A DNA stretch of 64,000 nt from Arminella tubonensis. Its GTDB lineage: Bacteria; Pseudomonadota; Alphaproteobacteria; Rhizobiales; Rhizobiaceae. Made by a program: the position numbers and the translations under genes. Of the stretch, positions 26,370 through 34,650 are shown in pieces. The notes beneath the pieces are model-generated. The model did no database searches and was not told the DNA's origin. It was given only the letters and a program-made list of their open reading frames with translations. Positions within the stretch are counted from its first letter, which is position 1. Each line of letters starts with the position of its first letter. The DNA lies in contig NZ_PCDP01000001.1 in the NCBI RefSeq assembly GCF_003240585.1, positions 434,001-498,000 of the forward strand, read 5' to 3'.

Positions 26370-27530
26370 TCAATACCCCACCGCCTGGCGCTTCTCCTCG
26401 TCCGTGAGAAAGGCCGCGCCTGCCAGCCGTGTCCAAAGCTGGTCGCGCTCGGCGGCGAGGCCGGCGATCTTGTCGAGGTCGGGTTCCAGCCGCAGATCGT
26501 CTCCGTAGGCGCCGGCAAACCAGAGGGAGAGCGAGGTGGCTATGCGGTTCAGCAACGGCAGGACGGTCAGGCGGTAGAAGGCGCGGTTGGCCTCCTGATA
26601 GTTGGCGTAGGTGTTGTCGCCCGGGATGCCGAGCAGCATCGGGGGAACGCCGAAGGCGAGCGCGATGTCGCGGGCAGCACCATTGCGGGCTTCGACGAAG
26701 TCCATGTCCTTCGGGGAAAGTCACATCGATTTCCAGTCGAGCCCGCCTTCGAGCAGCAATGGCCGGCCGGCGCGCATCGGGCCGGAATAGCCTTCGTCCA
26801 GCTCCAGCTTCAGGCGTTCGTATTGATCCGGCGAGAGGTTGCCGCCCTCCTTCGGCTGGTAGACCAGCGCACCTGAGGGGCGAGCCGAGTTGTCGAGCAG
26901 CGCCTTGTTCCAGGTGGCGGCAGCGTTGTGGAGATCGAGCGCCACCTGGGCTGCGGCGAGTGGCGGGAAGCCGAGATGATCGTCGAGCGGATGGAAGAGC
27001 TTCAGGTGCAGCAGCGCCAGACCATCGGTCTCCACCGCGAACCGTCGCACCAGGCCGCCGGCGCGATATTCGTATGCCTCCGGCCAACCATCGCGGCCTT
27101 CGACGACGCTGATGCGGTCCGGTCTCAGAAGATGGAGCTCGCGCAATTCACCGCCGATCAGGAGCGGCTCGACGTAGGCGTTGCCCGAAAGCAGCAGGTG
27201 ACCATGCAGCGCCTCGAAGAATTCCGGCCCGGCCATGCGCGCGTTCGGCCGGCGCATGAGCGCCAGCAATGGATGCTCGGTCAATTCGCTATCGCCGGCA
27301 TAGAGCAGCCAGGAGACCGAGGCGGCCGCTTCGGCGATCAGGCGTACGGAGCGGTGGGCGATCGGGTTCTTCATGAAGCCTTCCCGAGCGAGCGCCGCAT
27401 AAGAGCGTCCGGTCCAATGCGCCCTGCCCTCGGCCGCAAGCGTCAGCAGACCGCCTGATGCCTTGGTTTCGGGCACGGCTTTGCGATCCGCCGCGGCTTG
27501 CCGCCACGGCAGACGAAATGGGATTTTCAT
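26370..27530 (-). pseudogene. GTA gp3-type portal protein gene interrupted by an in-frame TGA
   Basis: Read through, the frame encodes 386 residues, the normal portal length (HK97 family). Residues 1-269 start MKIPFRLPW and include SGNAYVEPLL and DRISVVEGRDGWPEAYEY. Codon 270 is TGA (26721-26723), in the segment GLDWKSM-stop-LSPKDMDF. The same frame continues with IALAFGVPPMLLGIPGDNTY and EANRAFYRLT to a stop at 26370. One base change (GGA to TGA) would explain it. Translation would give a truncated portal, and a 111-residue C-terminal piece could start at the ATG at 26705. Without a portal no DNA can be packaged, so the GTA may be inactive; sequencing error or readthrough are alternatives. 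Confidence 0.88.
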
Positions 27531-27573
27531 CCGCTCATTCCTTTATGGGTTCAAAATCGAAAGCGGCTGGAGG

Positions 27574-27885
27574 TCAGCCCAATGGCGCCTTCACCGCAGT
27601 ATCGGTGTCGTAGTCGGCGGCAATCCGCATCTCGCGCAAGGGCCGGACGCGCTCGATGGATATCTGATAATTCGGATGCGCCTTGTAGGCCGCCAGCGCC
27701 GCCTCGTCATCGAATTCACCGTAGACCACTAGGTCCACATCCGTTCCCAGCTGGTCGGTCTTCACATTCAAACCGACTTCCACCAGGCGCGCAAACGGAA
27801 TTTCCGTCAGGATGGACAGCCCTGCCCGTACCGCTTCGAGATTGGCCCGGTCGGGAACGTTGAAAAACACGATATGGCGGATCAC
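27574..27885 (-). CDS. Dabb (stress-responsive A/B barrel) domain protein
   Basis: A 103-residue dimeric alpha/beta-barrel protein. It is identified by MIRHIVFFNVPD, the central FARLVEVGLNVKTD and the segment YGEFDDEAALAAYKAHPNYQ. The GTG at 27885 is preferred, having AGGAG eight bases upstream. Members include stress-induced proteins and some small-molecule enzymes; no role can be assigned. It lies inside the GTA cluster, between the portal gene and the toxin-antitoxin pair, and is not a GTA component. Confidence 0.85.
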   Translation of the reverse strand: MIRHIVFFNVPDRANLEAVRAGLSILTEIPFARLVEVGLNVKTDQLGTDVDLVVYGEFDDEAALAAYKAHPNYQISIERVRPLREMRIAADYDTDTAVKAPLG

Positions 27886-27969
27886 GCGGAAAACTCCTTA
27901 GGACTATCCCTGCCCTGCGGTTAGCATGCGCATCCCAGCGGTTCAACATGACAAAAAAGCGCGTAGGCG

Positions 27970-28332
27970 TCACGCAGCCAGGTCGATCGCCATTTCCGCG
28001 GTGATCCGTTCCCAGGGTACCGAAATCAGTCCCCTGTCGTTGCGCTCGATCAGTCCCGTGACCATCAGCGCATGAACGTCGGCGTGCACCGCCCGGTAAT
28101 CCCGCTTCAGCGATTGGGATAGATGGCGGATCGATGTGGGGCCTTCTTTTCGCAGCTGACGTAGAAGCTGCCACCGGTTTGCGGTCAAAACCGCAAGCAG
28201 CACTTCCATGTTTTCGAAAGCGATGATGCCGGCCTGCTCGGAAAAATCTCCCTCGTCGACCTTCCGCCCGGCAGCAGCAGCGCCTGCGAAGAAGTCGTCA
28301 ATGCTTGCGACATGGAGCCTAACTTCCTTCAT
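27970..28332 (-). CDS. Winged-helix antitoxin/regulator, TumA-like
   Basis: A 120-residue protein. A short N-terminal region (about 1-40) is followed by a MarR-like winged helix: LLAVLTANRWQLLRQLRKEG, then SIRHLSQSLKRDYRAVHADVHAL as the recognition helix, and a wing at LIERNDRG. Such proteins are encoded downstream of TumE-type toxins and act as antitoxin and repressor. It overlaps the toxin gene by 14 bases. The family assignment is from layout and motifs, not a search. Confidence 0.78.
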   Translation of the reverse strand: MKEVRLHVASIDDFFAGAAAAGRKVDEGDFSEQAGIIAFENMEVLLAVLTANRWQLLRQLRKEGPTSIRHLSQSLKRDYRAVHADVHALMVTGLIERNDRGLISVPWERITAEMAIDLAA

Positions 28333-28615
28333 TGTCGATCTCCTGCCTTACGTCCCGTTCGAAATCCTTGATCAAGCGCTCGAGGGTGGTGAAGACATAA
28401 GTCTCTTCGACATCCCTGTAGTGCCTGTGGTCACCCTTGCCGGCCTCATTGTCATAAGCGACGATCCGTTCACCCGGTCGGCCGTAGAATAGCGAATACT
28501 TCAACCCGTGCGGCCGCTCGTCATCGAGCGACGGAAGTCGCCATACGCGAATCTGAACTATGGCGCCGCTGGCCAATAGATTTTTGCGGCTGATGATCAG
28601 CGTGGCAGGCGGCAT
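28319..28615 (-). CDS. Toxin of TumE (DUF6516) type
   Basis: A 98-residue protein with the pattern of TumE-family toxins: an N-terminal beta hairpin, SGAIVQIRVWRLP, the segment KYSLFYGRPGERIVAYDNEAGKGDHRHYRD with clustered His/Asp residues, and a C-terminal helix (TLERLIKDFERDV). The ATG at 28615 is preceded by an in-frame GTG at 28618. The promoter at 28627-28655 would start transcription only a few bases upstream, suggesting a nearly leaderless mRNA. It overlaps the TumA-like gene. It is a stabilising cargo module inside the GTA cluster. Confidence 0.75.
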   Translation of the reverse strand: MPPATLIISRKNLLASGAIVQIRVWRLPSLDDERPHGLKYSLFYGRPGERIVAYDNEAGKGDHRHYRDVEETYVFTTLERLIKDFERDVRQEIDNEGS

Positions 28616-28616
28616 C

Positions 28617-28655
28617 ACATATGTTCTCTATAGCATATGTCGTCGACAACATCAA
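28617..28655 (-). promoter_or_regulatory. Promoter and operator of the TumE/TumA-like pair
   Basis: On the minus strand TTGATG (28655-28650) and TATAGA (28632-28627) are spaced by exactly 17 bases. A perfect inverted repeat ACATATG...CATATGT (28617-28623 and 28634-28640, 10-base spacer) brackets the -10 box, as expected for autorepression. Transcription would start near 28620, about five bases before the toxin ATG. Confidence 0.6.
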
Positions 28656-28685
28656 ATTCCGGACAGGTCGTCAATGGCCAAACTC

Positions 28686-29333
28686 TCACACCATGTAGCC
28701 GATTGCCGCATAATAGGCCCGGGCGTTGGCGCCGACCAGGTCGGCGAGATTGCCTGGATTGACGATTGCCCGTGCGCCGACCCAATCCGCTGTCGTCCTG
28801 TTGAAATAGCCGGCGAGGTTCTTTCCCGTGAAGGCGCCGTCGATCATGCCGTCGAATAGAATTCTGATCGCGGTTTGATGCACGAGCGCGGTGTCGGGGC
28901 TCTTCGCGCAGCCGAATTTCGCGTAGTTGGCCTTGCCGGTGATCTGGACCAGGCCGCGGCCGCGATACAGCCAGCCGTCGCCGCTCGCTTCGTTGCCGTT
29001 GCCCATCCGGTTGGCATAGGCGCGGTTGGCAATTCGCTCCGGATGGTGGGCGTAGGCCCTGGCCTCGGCAATGCCGAAGTACTTCGGGAATGTCGCAAGC
29101 AGTCCCCTTTCGCTGTAGTTCAGGTTTTCGCAGACGGGCTGCAGTCCTGCACCCGCCTCCCGGTGCGCAGTTGCAAGGATGTAGGCAAGCCATCGATCGT
29201 CATCGGTCGCGTGGTTCCTTTCCCACTCATCCAGGATGACCCGGTGGCCGTCCATCTGCGATTGGTCGAGGCCATGCGGATAGAGCCGCTTACGCAGGTG
29301 TTCGAAGAAAAACGTGCGATCGATCTTGCTCAT
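28686..29333 (-). CDS. GH19 chitinase/lysozyme-like endolysin
   Basis: A 215-residue glycoside hydrolase of the GH19/lysozyme superfamily, which cleaves beta-1,4 links in peptidoglycan or chitin. The catalytic glutamates are in AHREAG (E59) and CENLNYS (E69); WLYRGRGLVQITGKANYAKFG is the family's signature core. There is no signal peptide, so export would need a holin, as for phage endolysins. The start at 29333 follows AAGGGATGGG. It sits between the terminase and portal genes. R. capsulatus keeps its GTA endolysin elsewhere, so this position is unusual. Confidence 0.9.
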   Translation of the reverse strand: MSKIDRTFFFEHLRKRLYPHGLDQSQMDGHRVILDEWERNHATDDDRWLAYILATAHREAGAGLQPVCENLNYSERGLLATFPKYFGIAEARAYAHHPERIANRAYANRMGNGNEASGDGWLYRGRGLVQITGKANYAKFGCAKSPDTALVHQTAIRILFDGMIDGAFTGKNLAGYFNRTTADWVGARAIVNPGNLADLVGANARAYYAAIGYMV

Positions 29334-29436
29334 CCCATCCCTTTTCCCGCCTTTTCCACTTCTTGTCACGGCGGGCGGGCACGTTGGCGCGAGTGGTATC
29401 AATTTGGACTGGGAGCACAAAAACGTTGTCCACTGC

Positions 29437-29470
29437 ATTCAATCGTTTAAAAAGAATTCAATCGTTTAAA
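29437..29470. repeat. Exact 15-base direct repeat upstream of a plus-strand micro-ORF
   Basis: ATTCAATCGTTTAAA occurs at 29437-29451 and 29456-29470, period 19. It lies in the 386-base gap between the GH19 gene and the terminase gene. Two spaced copies look like tandem binding sites for a regulator. Nothing else is recognisable here except the micro-ORF at 29563. Confidence 0.7.
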
Positions 29471-29562
29471 GTGTATAAGGCCATGATTTACAATCGCTTT
29501 GCGATGTGGAACCATCCTTGTGTTCTCGACGTTGTGTGCCTCGTTGAACGAGAGAGGATTGA

Positions 29563-29694
29563 ATGCAAAAGCAAGCGACTACCCAGACCACGATCCCGCA
29601 GCACGTTTTCGAGCGCCTTGAAAGCGAATGGCGCCAAATGCAAACCAACAGCGAACCTGCACCAAAGCCTGCACCCAAACCTTCTCACGGTTGA
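29563..29694 (+). CDS. Candidate 43-residue protein, plus strand, between terminase and GH19 genes
   Basis: An ATG at 29563 opens 43 codons: a Gln/Thr-rich start (MQKQATTQTTIPQHVFERLESEW), an amphipathic helix and a Pro/Lys tail (PAPKPAPKPSHG). A GAGAGGA ribosome site lies four bases upstream. It is the only plausible gene on this strand in the cluster's first half, and it faces the terminase gene convergently. The composition (helix plus proline-rich tail) is not random-looking. Function is unknown; whether it is expressed is unproven. Confidence 0.45.
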   Translation: MQKQATTQTTIPQHVFERLESEWRQMQTNSEPAPKPAPKPSHG

Positions 29695-29719
29695 CATGCA
29701 TCAGGCTTGAAAGAAACGG

Positions 29720-31168
29720 TCAAATGCCGCGTACGCGCGGCTCTCCACCACCTTCCAGCATCAACGCCGTCAGCGCCCAGACCAGCGCATCGAGCCGGTC
29801 TGGCGACCGGCCTGAGGACAGGCCATCCGGGCCGAAGTCGCACATCTGATCCTCAAGTGCGGTAAATCTCCCGGCATGCGCGACTTTGCCCTGCTCGTAG
29901 AGGGCGGCAACGGGCTCGGCGCGCAGGAACTTGCCGCGCGTCGCCCTGACTGTCGAAACCGAAAGGTTGGCGTCTATGCTGCGAAGCATCGCCGTCACCA
30001 TGTCGCCTCCCTGGTTGATCTCGGCGACGATGCGGTCGGCATCGAAGCGTCGATAGGCTTTGACGACTGCTGTAGCCCAGGTCGCGGGGCTGGCGCCTTC
30101 CACCGAGCAATCGGCCAGCACCACCGCGCGGCCGGAGCCATCGAGCTCGGCGACGACGATGCCGCAGCATGAGCCGCTGCCGGCCCCTGCCGGCGGATCG
30201 ACCGCAACGACGATGCGCCGCAAGACGCCGGTGAAACGCAGCGTGACGGCGGCGATCGCATCGCGCTTCCAGAGCGCGTCCTCGCGGTCCTCGATCAGTT
30301 CGCCGTCGAGCTCCTGCCTGCCTAGCCGCGTGCCGCCATAGCGGACGGAAAGGGCATTGATGAAGCCGGGCGCCAGGTTTCCGGCATTCGACAGCGTGCT
30401 CAGCCGCGTCAGCCGGGTGCCGGGATCGGCCAGCAGATGCTTGACCAGCGGCACCGGCCGCGGCGTCGTCGTCACCAGCTGCCGAGGGAAGGCTCCGAGG
30501 CGCAGGCCGAACTGCAGCATGTCCCAGGTCTCCTGCCCGTATTTCCATTTCGCCAGCTCGTCGCACCAGGCATAGTGAAACTGCGGACCACGCAGGCTTT
30601 CGGGGTCTTCGGACGAAAATATCTGCGCCACAGCGCCGTTCGGCCAGACCAGCCGGCGGCGGGAAATCTCGAAATCCGGCCGGTGCTCGCGGGCGATCCT
30701 CGATATGCCCGACATGCCGTCGATCATCACCTCGCGGGCGTCGCCCAGCGTCTCCGCCACAAGCGCGATCCTGATGTTGGATCTTTCACCGGCACTGCCG
30801 AGCGCATGCACCCACTCGGCCCCCGCCCTCGTCTTTCCCGAACCTCGGCCGCCAAGAACCAGCCATGTATGCCAGTCGCCGGCGGGCGGCTTCTGGTCGG
30901 GACGGCCGATGATGTCCCAATCAGCCTGGAGTCCCTGAAAACGAGATATTGAAGTGATCTGGTCGATGATCGTGTCGTTCACGAGCGACGGGGCCGCGTC
31001 CGGACCCACGAAAGCCCCGACCTGAGCTTCCGCGCCACCTTCCGGCTTCACAGAATTTTCCGGGGCCTCGATCGTTGCAACAGGCGGATCTGCCATCGCC
31101 GACCGGAGCATTCGACCGGCCGCCGTCGCCGCCCTGATTGCCCGGAGCGCCGCATCGATTTCGATCAT
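29720..31168 (-). CDS. GTA gp2-type terminase large subunit
   Basis: A 482-residue packaging ATPase/nuclease. Walker A is GGRGSGKT (residues 106-113), the Walker B region is HYAWCDELAKW, and the nuclease domain has VAVDPPAG and DRIVAEINQGGD, with D in SPDRLDALVWAL near the C terminus. Length compares with about 430 for R. capsulatus gp2, with extra N-terminal residues. I chose the ATG at 31168 (GAGG five bases upstream), 49 bases after the gp1-like stop; longer in-frame starts (31327) would overlap gp1 by 110 bases. All motor motifs are intact. Confidence 0.92.
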   Translation of the reverse strand: MIEIDAALRAIRAATAAGRMLRSAMADPPVATIEAPENSVKPEGGAEAQVGAFVGPDAAPSLVNDTIIDQITSISRFQGLQADWDIIGRPDQKPPAGDWHTWLVLGGRGSGKTRAGAEWVHALGSAGERSNIRIALVAETLGDAREVMIDGMSGISRIAREHRPDFEISRRRLVWPNGAVAQIFSSEDPESLRGPQFHYAWCDELAKWKYGQETWDMLQFGLRLGAFPRQLVTTTPRPVPLVKHLLADPGTRLTRLSTLSNAGNLAPGFINALSVRYGGTRLGRQELDGELIEDREDALWKRDAIAAVTLRFTGVLRRIVVAVDPPAGAGSGSCCGIVVAELDGSGRAVVLADCSVEGASPATWATAVVKAYRRFDADRIVAEINQGGDMVTAMLRSIDANLSVSTVRATRGKFLRAEPVAALYEQGKVAHAGRFTALEDQMCDFGPDGLSSGRSPDRLDALVWALTALMLEGGGEPRVRGI

Positions 31169-31217
31169 CCGCGCCTCGTATTTTGCCAAGCACTGCAACA
31201 GCCGCCGAAGGCTGGCC

Positions 31218-31790
31218 TCAGCCTTCCGGCTTTCGCTCACCGGGCGGGCCGGTGCCAACGGCGGTGCATGCTTCCAATTCGGCAGCTGCGCGGCTCCGCT
31301 CAGCAATGATGATCTCAGCGCGTTCATTGGCTTTCTGTTCGATGAGAGCGAGAAGCTTGCTCTTCGCCTCTTCATATCCCGGTCGATCGGCATTGCGTTC
31401 GGCCTCCAGGTCACGGTCTCGGGCAAGCTGGCGCTGCAGGCTGTCGACCTTTTCCAGCGTGCGGACGATTAGCGACATCGCATCGGTCGCGGCCTTGACG
31501 TCGGCACGAGCAAGTTTTGCCTCGGCGTCGTCGACCTCCCCGCCGGCCTTCGCTTCCGCGGCGGTGCGCAGCTTTCGGAAATAATCGAACTGGTCGCGCA
31601 TCTCCTGCGTCATGTCGTTCATCAGCATCCGCAGCGCCTCCTGCGGCGCCTCGGCAGATTTGGTCTCCAGAAAAAGACCCTCCGCCTGCGCACGGCTCTC
31701 CTCCGCGCTCCATCCCGCCGTCACCTCGTGACGACCAGGCGGCGGCCACGATCCGAACAGCGCCGGATCGAATGTCTCGATATCGCTCAT
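31218..31790 (-). CDS. GTA gp1-like protein (putative small terminase subunit)
   Basis: A 190-residue, highly charged helical protein. After a short N-terminal part (FDPALFGSWPPPGRHEV) it contains long Ala/Glu/Lys/Arg-rich coiled helices (about 40-175) and a disordered end. Its place at the head of the cluster, directly before the terminase large subunit, matches gp1 of other GTAs, which acts as the small terminase. Sequence alone would not identify it. It begins at 31790 with AAGG seven bases upstream. Confidence 0.7.
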   Translation of the reverse strand: MSDIETFDPALFGSWPPPGRHEVTAGWSAEESRAQAEGLFLETKSAEAPQEALRMLMNDMTQEMRDQFDYFRKLRTAAEAKAGGEVDDAEAKLARADVKAATDAMSLIVRTLEKVDSLQRQLARDRDLEAERNADRPGYEEAKSKLLALIEQKANERAEIIIAERSRAAAELEACTAVGTGPPGERKPEG

Positions 31791-31814
31791 GAATACACCT
31801 TGATGAGTGGGTGA

Positions 31815-32425
31815 ACTTAACCCTCCCCTTGAGGGGGAGGGTCGGAGCGTCCTTCGACAAGCTCAGGACTCCGGGGTGGGGTGACCGCCTCAGACACCCA
31901 AAGATCACCCCCACCCGCAGCTTCGCTGCGACCTCCCCCATCAAGGGGGAGGTGGAGGAGGCGACCGCACGTGCACGCCGGAGATAGATGAGCACCTCTG
32001 CCGGCGCCGCGGCCTCCCCCTTCTCCCCTCGGGGAGAAGTGCCGAGCAGAGCGAGGCGATGAGGGGGCGGTACGGGAGAGGATGCTTTGTTTAGGTTTGA
32101 ATTTCAGGTCTATCGAGTCCTGCGGAAGCCCCCTCATCCGCCCTTCGGGCACCTTCTCCCCGAGGGGAGAAGGGGTTGCGGCGGCCTCGATTTCCAAAAT
32201 TTTCTCGCGCTTCAGCCTCTCACCGCAAGAGGACGTGACTCCGGACCGAACAAGGTCCAACCCCTTCGCCCCGTAAAACGGGGAGAAGGTGGATTTGAGC
32301 GATTGCGCGAAGCGAAAGCGTGAAAGCCGGTTGAGGGGCAGCGCAGACGTCATCGAGAAGGAGGAGTGCGTGGACAGTTTCGCCCCTCACCCTAGCCCTC
32401 TCCCCGTAAGAACGGGGCGAGGGAA
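31815..32425. repeat. Mosaic of three palindromic repeat types
   Basis: The gap 31791-32653 has no supported gene. From 31815 to 31960 lies one unit of the type tandemly repeated at 22515. From 32010 to 32180 lie inverted copies of the unit found in the cyc and antiporter operons. From 32255 to 32425 lies a third element with two arms (CCCCGTAAAACGGGG and CCCCGTAAGAACGGGG). The rest (32426-32653) is AT-richer and holds a palindrome CAATCA-ATACGTA-TGATTG at 32577-32595, a possible operator for the cytochrome gene. The mosaic marks the left border of the GTA cluster. Confidence 0.8.
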
Positions 32426-32653
32426 CGACCCAGTCCTGCGCAAGGGCAGAAGATTTTCGCAACTCTTCGACTATGCCTGAACCCTACCGAAACACCGTCA
32501 CGTAGTCAAGGACTATTTTCCTATCCCCCAAATATTCCGTTCGGATTAGTACAATCATGCCTCCCTGCCCTATGCGCAATCAATACGTATGATTGTGGTG
32601 CGAATTACCTATCGCTAATATGCGCTGGATTTCAAATCCCAATGGAGACGTCG

Positions 32654-33154
32654 ATGCGGTCGGGTTATTCGGTTTCTGCTGCCTTGCTGTTTGCCTGCCT
32701 CTGTCTCAGCGCGACGACGGCGCAGGGGGCGGATGGGGCGACGGTTGCTCGCGGCAAATATCTTGTTCAGTTCGGTGGCTGCAGCGATTGTCATACGCCG
32801 GGATATTTCCTCGGGAAGGTCGACATGAGCCGTTATCTCGGCGGTTCCGATGTCGGCTTTCGCATTCCTCCCGGCACATTCGTCGGGCCGAACCTGACAC
32901 CCGACAAGGAGACCGGGCTCGGGAAATGGTCTGTCGAGGACATCGTCAAGGCGCTTCGCACCGGGGTTACGCCTGAGGGTCGGGTGCTGGCCGAGATCAT
33001 GCCCTGGAAGGATTTTGCGCATCTGACGATCGCTGATTCCCGCTCCATCGCGCTCTATCTCAAATCCTTGCCGCCGATCAGCAACAAAGTCCCTGAACCC
33101 CTCGGACCCAAGGAGAAACCGACCTTTCCTGTGCTGGCGGTGGTCGCGCCTTGA
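32654..33154 (+). CDS. Secreted monohaem cytochrome c
   Basis: A 166-residue cytochrome c. Signal peptide: about 1-26 (ending AQGAD). The haem-binding motif is CSDCH (C43, C46, H47) and a likely distal methionine is in EIMPWKDF. It looks like the small cytochrome subunits that pair with periplasmic dehydrogenases. I chose the second ATG (32654) because GGAG lies seven bases before it, while the ATG at 32642 has no ribosome site. Its haem would be attached by the cyc system at 3.3-7.5 kb. It overlaps the acetyltransferase gene by four bases. Confidence 0.88.
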   Translation: MRSGYSVSAALLFACLCLSATTAQGADGATVARGKYLVQFGGCSDCHTPGYFLGKVDMSRYLGGSDVGFRIPPGTFVGPNLTPDKETGLGKWSVEDIVKALRTGVTPEGRVLAEIMPWKDFAHLTIADSRSIALYLKSLPPISNKVPEPLGPKEKPTFPVLAVVAP

Positions 33155-33669
33155 ACACCGAGAGCATCCTTGTTCTTCAGGCGAAAACAGAGGCGCAGCT
33201 CAGCGACGTCCGGGCGCTGATGCGCGCCTTCGTCGCCTGGCATCGCGAACGGCATGTGGATGATATCGCCCTTATCGACCGCTATTTCGACGAGGATGAA
33301 TTTGCCGCGGAGCTTGCCTCCCTGCCGGGAAAATACGCACCCCCGAAAGGCAGCCTGCTGATCGCCTATGACAAGGGGAAGCCGGCCGGATGCGTGGCGC
33401 TTCGCGATCTTGGCGAGCGAGTTTGCGAGATGAAGCGGATGTTCGTGCCCGTCGAATTCCGTGGGCTCGGCGTCGGGCGGGCATTGGCCGGGGAGATCAT
33501 CGCGGACGCAAAGGCGGCGGGATATACGGCGATGCGCCTCGATACGAGCAAGCGCCAGAACGAGGCGATGCGGCTCTACGAGAGCTTTGGTTTCACCCGC
33601 ATCGAGCCCTACTACGAACTCCCCGACGACATGCGGGACTGGCTCGTGTTCTTCGAGCGAGAGCTTTGA
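33151..33669 (+). CDS. GNAT-family N-acetyltransferase
   Basis: A 172-residue acetyltransferase. The acetyl-CoA site is recognised by the segment MKRMFVPVEFRGLGVGRALAGEII (motif A, R/Q-x-x-G-x-G/A) and by RLDTSKRQNEAMRLYESFGF (motif B). The substrate is unknown. It starts at a TTG that overlaps the cytochrome stop (TTGA), so the genes are coupled, though a functional link is not evident. Confidence 0.88.
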   Translation: MNTESILVLQAKTEAQLSDVRALMRAFVAWHRERHVDDIALIDRYFDEDEFAAELASLPGKYAPPKGSLLIAYDKGKPAGCVALRDLGERVCEMKRMFVPVEFRGLGVGRALAGEIIADAKAAGYTAMRLDTSKRQNEAMRLYESFGFTRIEPYYELPDDMRDWLVFFEREL

Positions 33670-33736
33670 AAAATGGAGACTATTTTCCTATTTTGCGCGA
33701 CTACAGCTCCGACCAGGGATAGGCTATACTGGTTTT

Positions 33737-34066
33737 ATGACCGAAGAGGAGCTTGTCGTCTTTGCGCTCGGCTTGCCGGAAGCGACTGAGAACGCGCATT
33801 TCGGGACGCGAGATTTTCGCGTGCGCGGCAAGATTTTCCTGACGTTGCCGGCCGGAGATTACTGCGTGGTGATGCTGAAACCTGACCAGCAGCAGATGGC
33901 GCTCGCAACCACCCCTGACGTCGTCGCTGTCGTGCCGGGCGGCTGGGGCGAACGCGGAGCCACCCGCCTTTACCACGCGATGGCGGAGGATGCGACGACC
34001 CGGGCGCTAGTGCAGCAGGCCTGGAAGAACGCGGCGCCGAAGGCGATGACGGCGAAGGAGGACTAG
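33737..34066 (+). CDS. MmcQ/YjbR-family protein
   Basis: A 109-residue protein of the YjbR/MmcQ fold, with the signature LGLPEATENAHFGTRDFRVRGKIF and a C-terminal WGERGATRLYHAM. Members resemble DNA-binding proteins of double-winged shape but the role is unknown. A TATACT box at 33725-33730 just upstream suggests its own promoter. A 14-base motif (GACTATTTTCCTAT at 33678) shared with the region upstream of the cytochrome gene lies further up. Confidence 0.85.
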   Translation: MTEEELVVFALGLPEATENAHFGTRDFRVRGKIFLTLPAGDYCVVMLKPDQQQMALATTPDVVAVVPGGWGERGATRLYHAMAEDATTRALVQQAWKNAAPKAMTAKED

Positions 34067-34088
34067 CCCCTGAAAGGCCGTGGCCACG

Positions 34089-34580
34089 TCAGCGTTTGCG
34101 TTCCTCGTGTTCATCGTCCCGTTCCGCGTCCCCGACCGTCAGCGGCCAGTCGACGACATAGTCTTCCAGCTTGTCGGGATCGATGTCTTCCTCGTTGATC
34201 GAGCGGCCCCTTGCCGAGATGCCGGCCGCGTGCACCGTCTCGGGATCGCCCGAGATCAGCGGGTGCCACCAGTTGAGGTCGCGGCCTTCGTTGACGAGCC
34301 TGTAGCCGCAGGTCGGCGGCAGCCATTCGATCTCAGGGACGTTTTCCGGGGTCAGCTGAACGCAGTCCGGCACGAAATCCCAGCGGTTCGGATAGCTGGT
34401 GCACTGACAGGTCTCGCCGTCCATCAGCTTGCAGCGGACCTCGGTGAAATAGATGTCGCCGCTGTCCCATTCCTCGATCTTGTTGAGACAACAGAGGCCG
34501 CAGCCGTCGCAGAGGCTTTCCCATTCGCTGGATGTCATCTCGGCAAGCGATTTCCGCTTCCAGAAGGGTATGTCGTCCAT
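34089..34580 (-). CDS. YcgN/YkgJ-family cysteine-cluster protein
   Basis: A 163-residue UPF0260 protein with the metal-chelating cluster CDGCGLCC followed by further cysteines ([30 protein letters not shown]). Such proteins probably bind an iron or zinc ion or an Fe-S cluster; the role is not known. It converges on the MmcQ/YjbR gene with 22 bases between the stops. Confidence 0.9.
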   Translation of the reverse strand: MDDIPFWKRKSLAEMTSSEWESLCDGCGLCCLNKIEEWDSGDIYFTEVRCKLMDGETCQCTSYPNRWDFVPDCVQLTPENVPEIEWLPPTCGYRLVNEGRDLNWWHPLISGDPETVHAAGISARGRSINEEDIDPDKLEDYVVDWPLTVGDAERDDEHEERKR

Positions 34581-34599
34581 GTCAGGCTTTCCTTGCCGG

Positions 34600-34650
34600 C
34601 CCCGTCCTTCGAGGCAATTCTGCGAATTGCACCTCAGGATGAGGGCTGGC
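34600..34650. repeat. Short dispersed palindromic repeat
   Basis: The unit CCTTCGAGGC...GCACCTCAGGATGAGGGC folds around a small central palindrome (AATTCTGCGAATT). It matches the type seen at 25300-25480 and lies in the intergenic region upstream of the YcgN-type gene. Confidence 0.65.

Noticed and set aside
26050..27087. 345-codon minus-strand frame covering the RHH gene and part of the portal gene
   Set aside because: Only the last 87 codons (RHH protein) are real; the rest is an out-of-frame reading of the portal gene.
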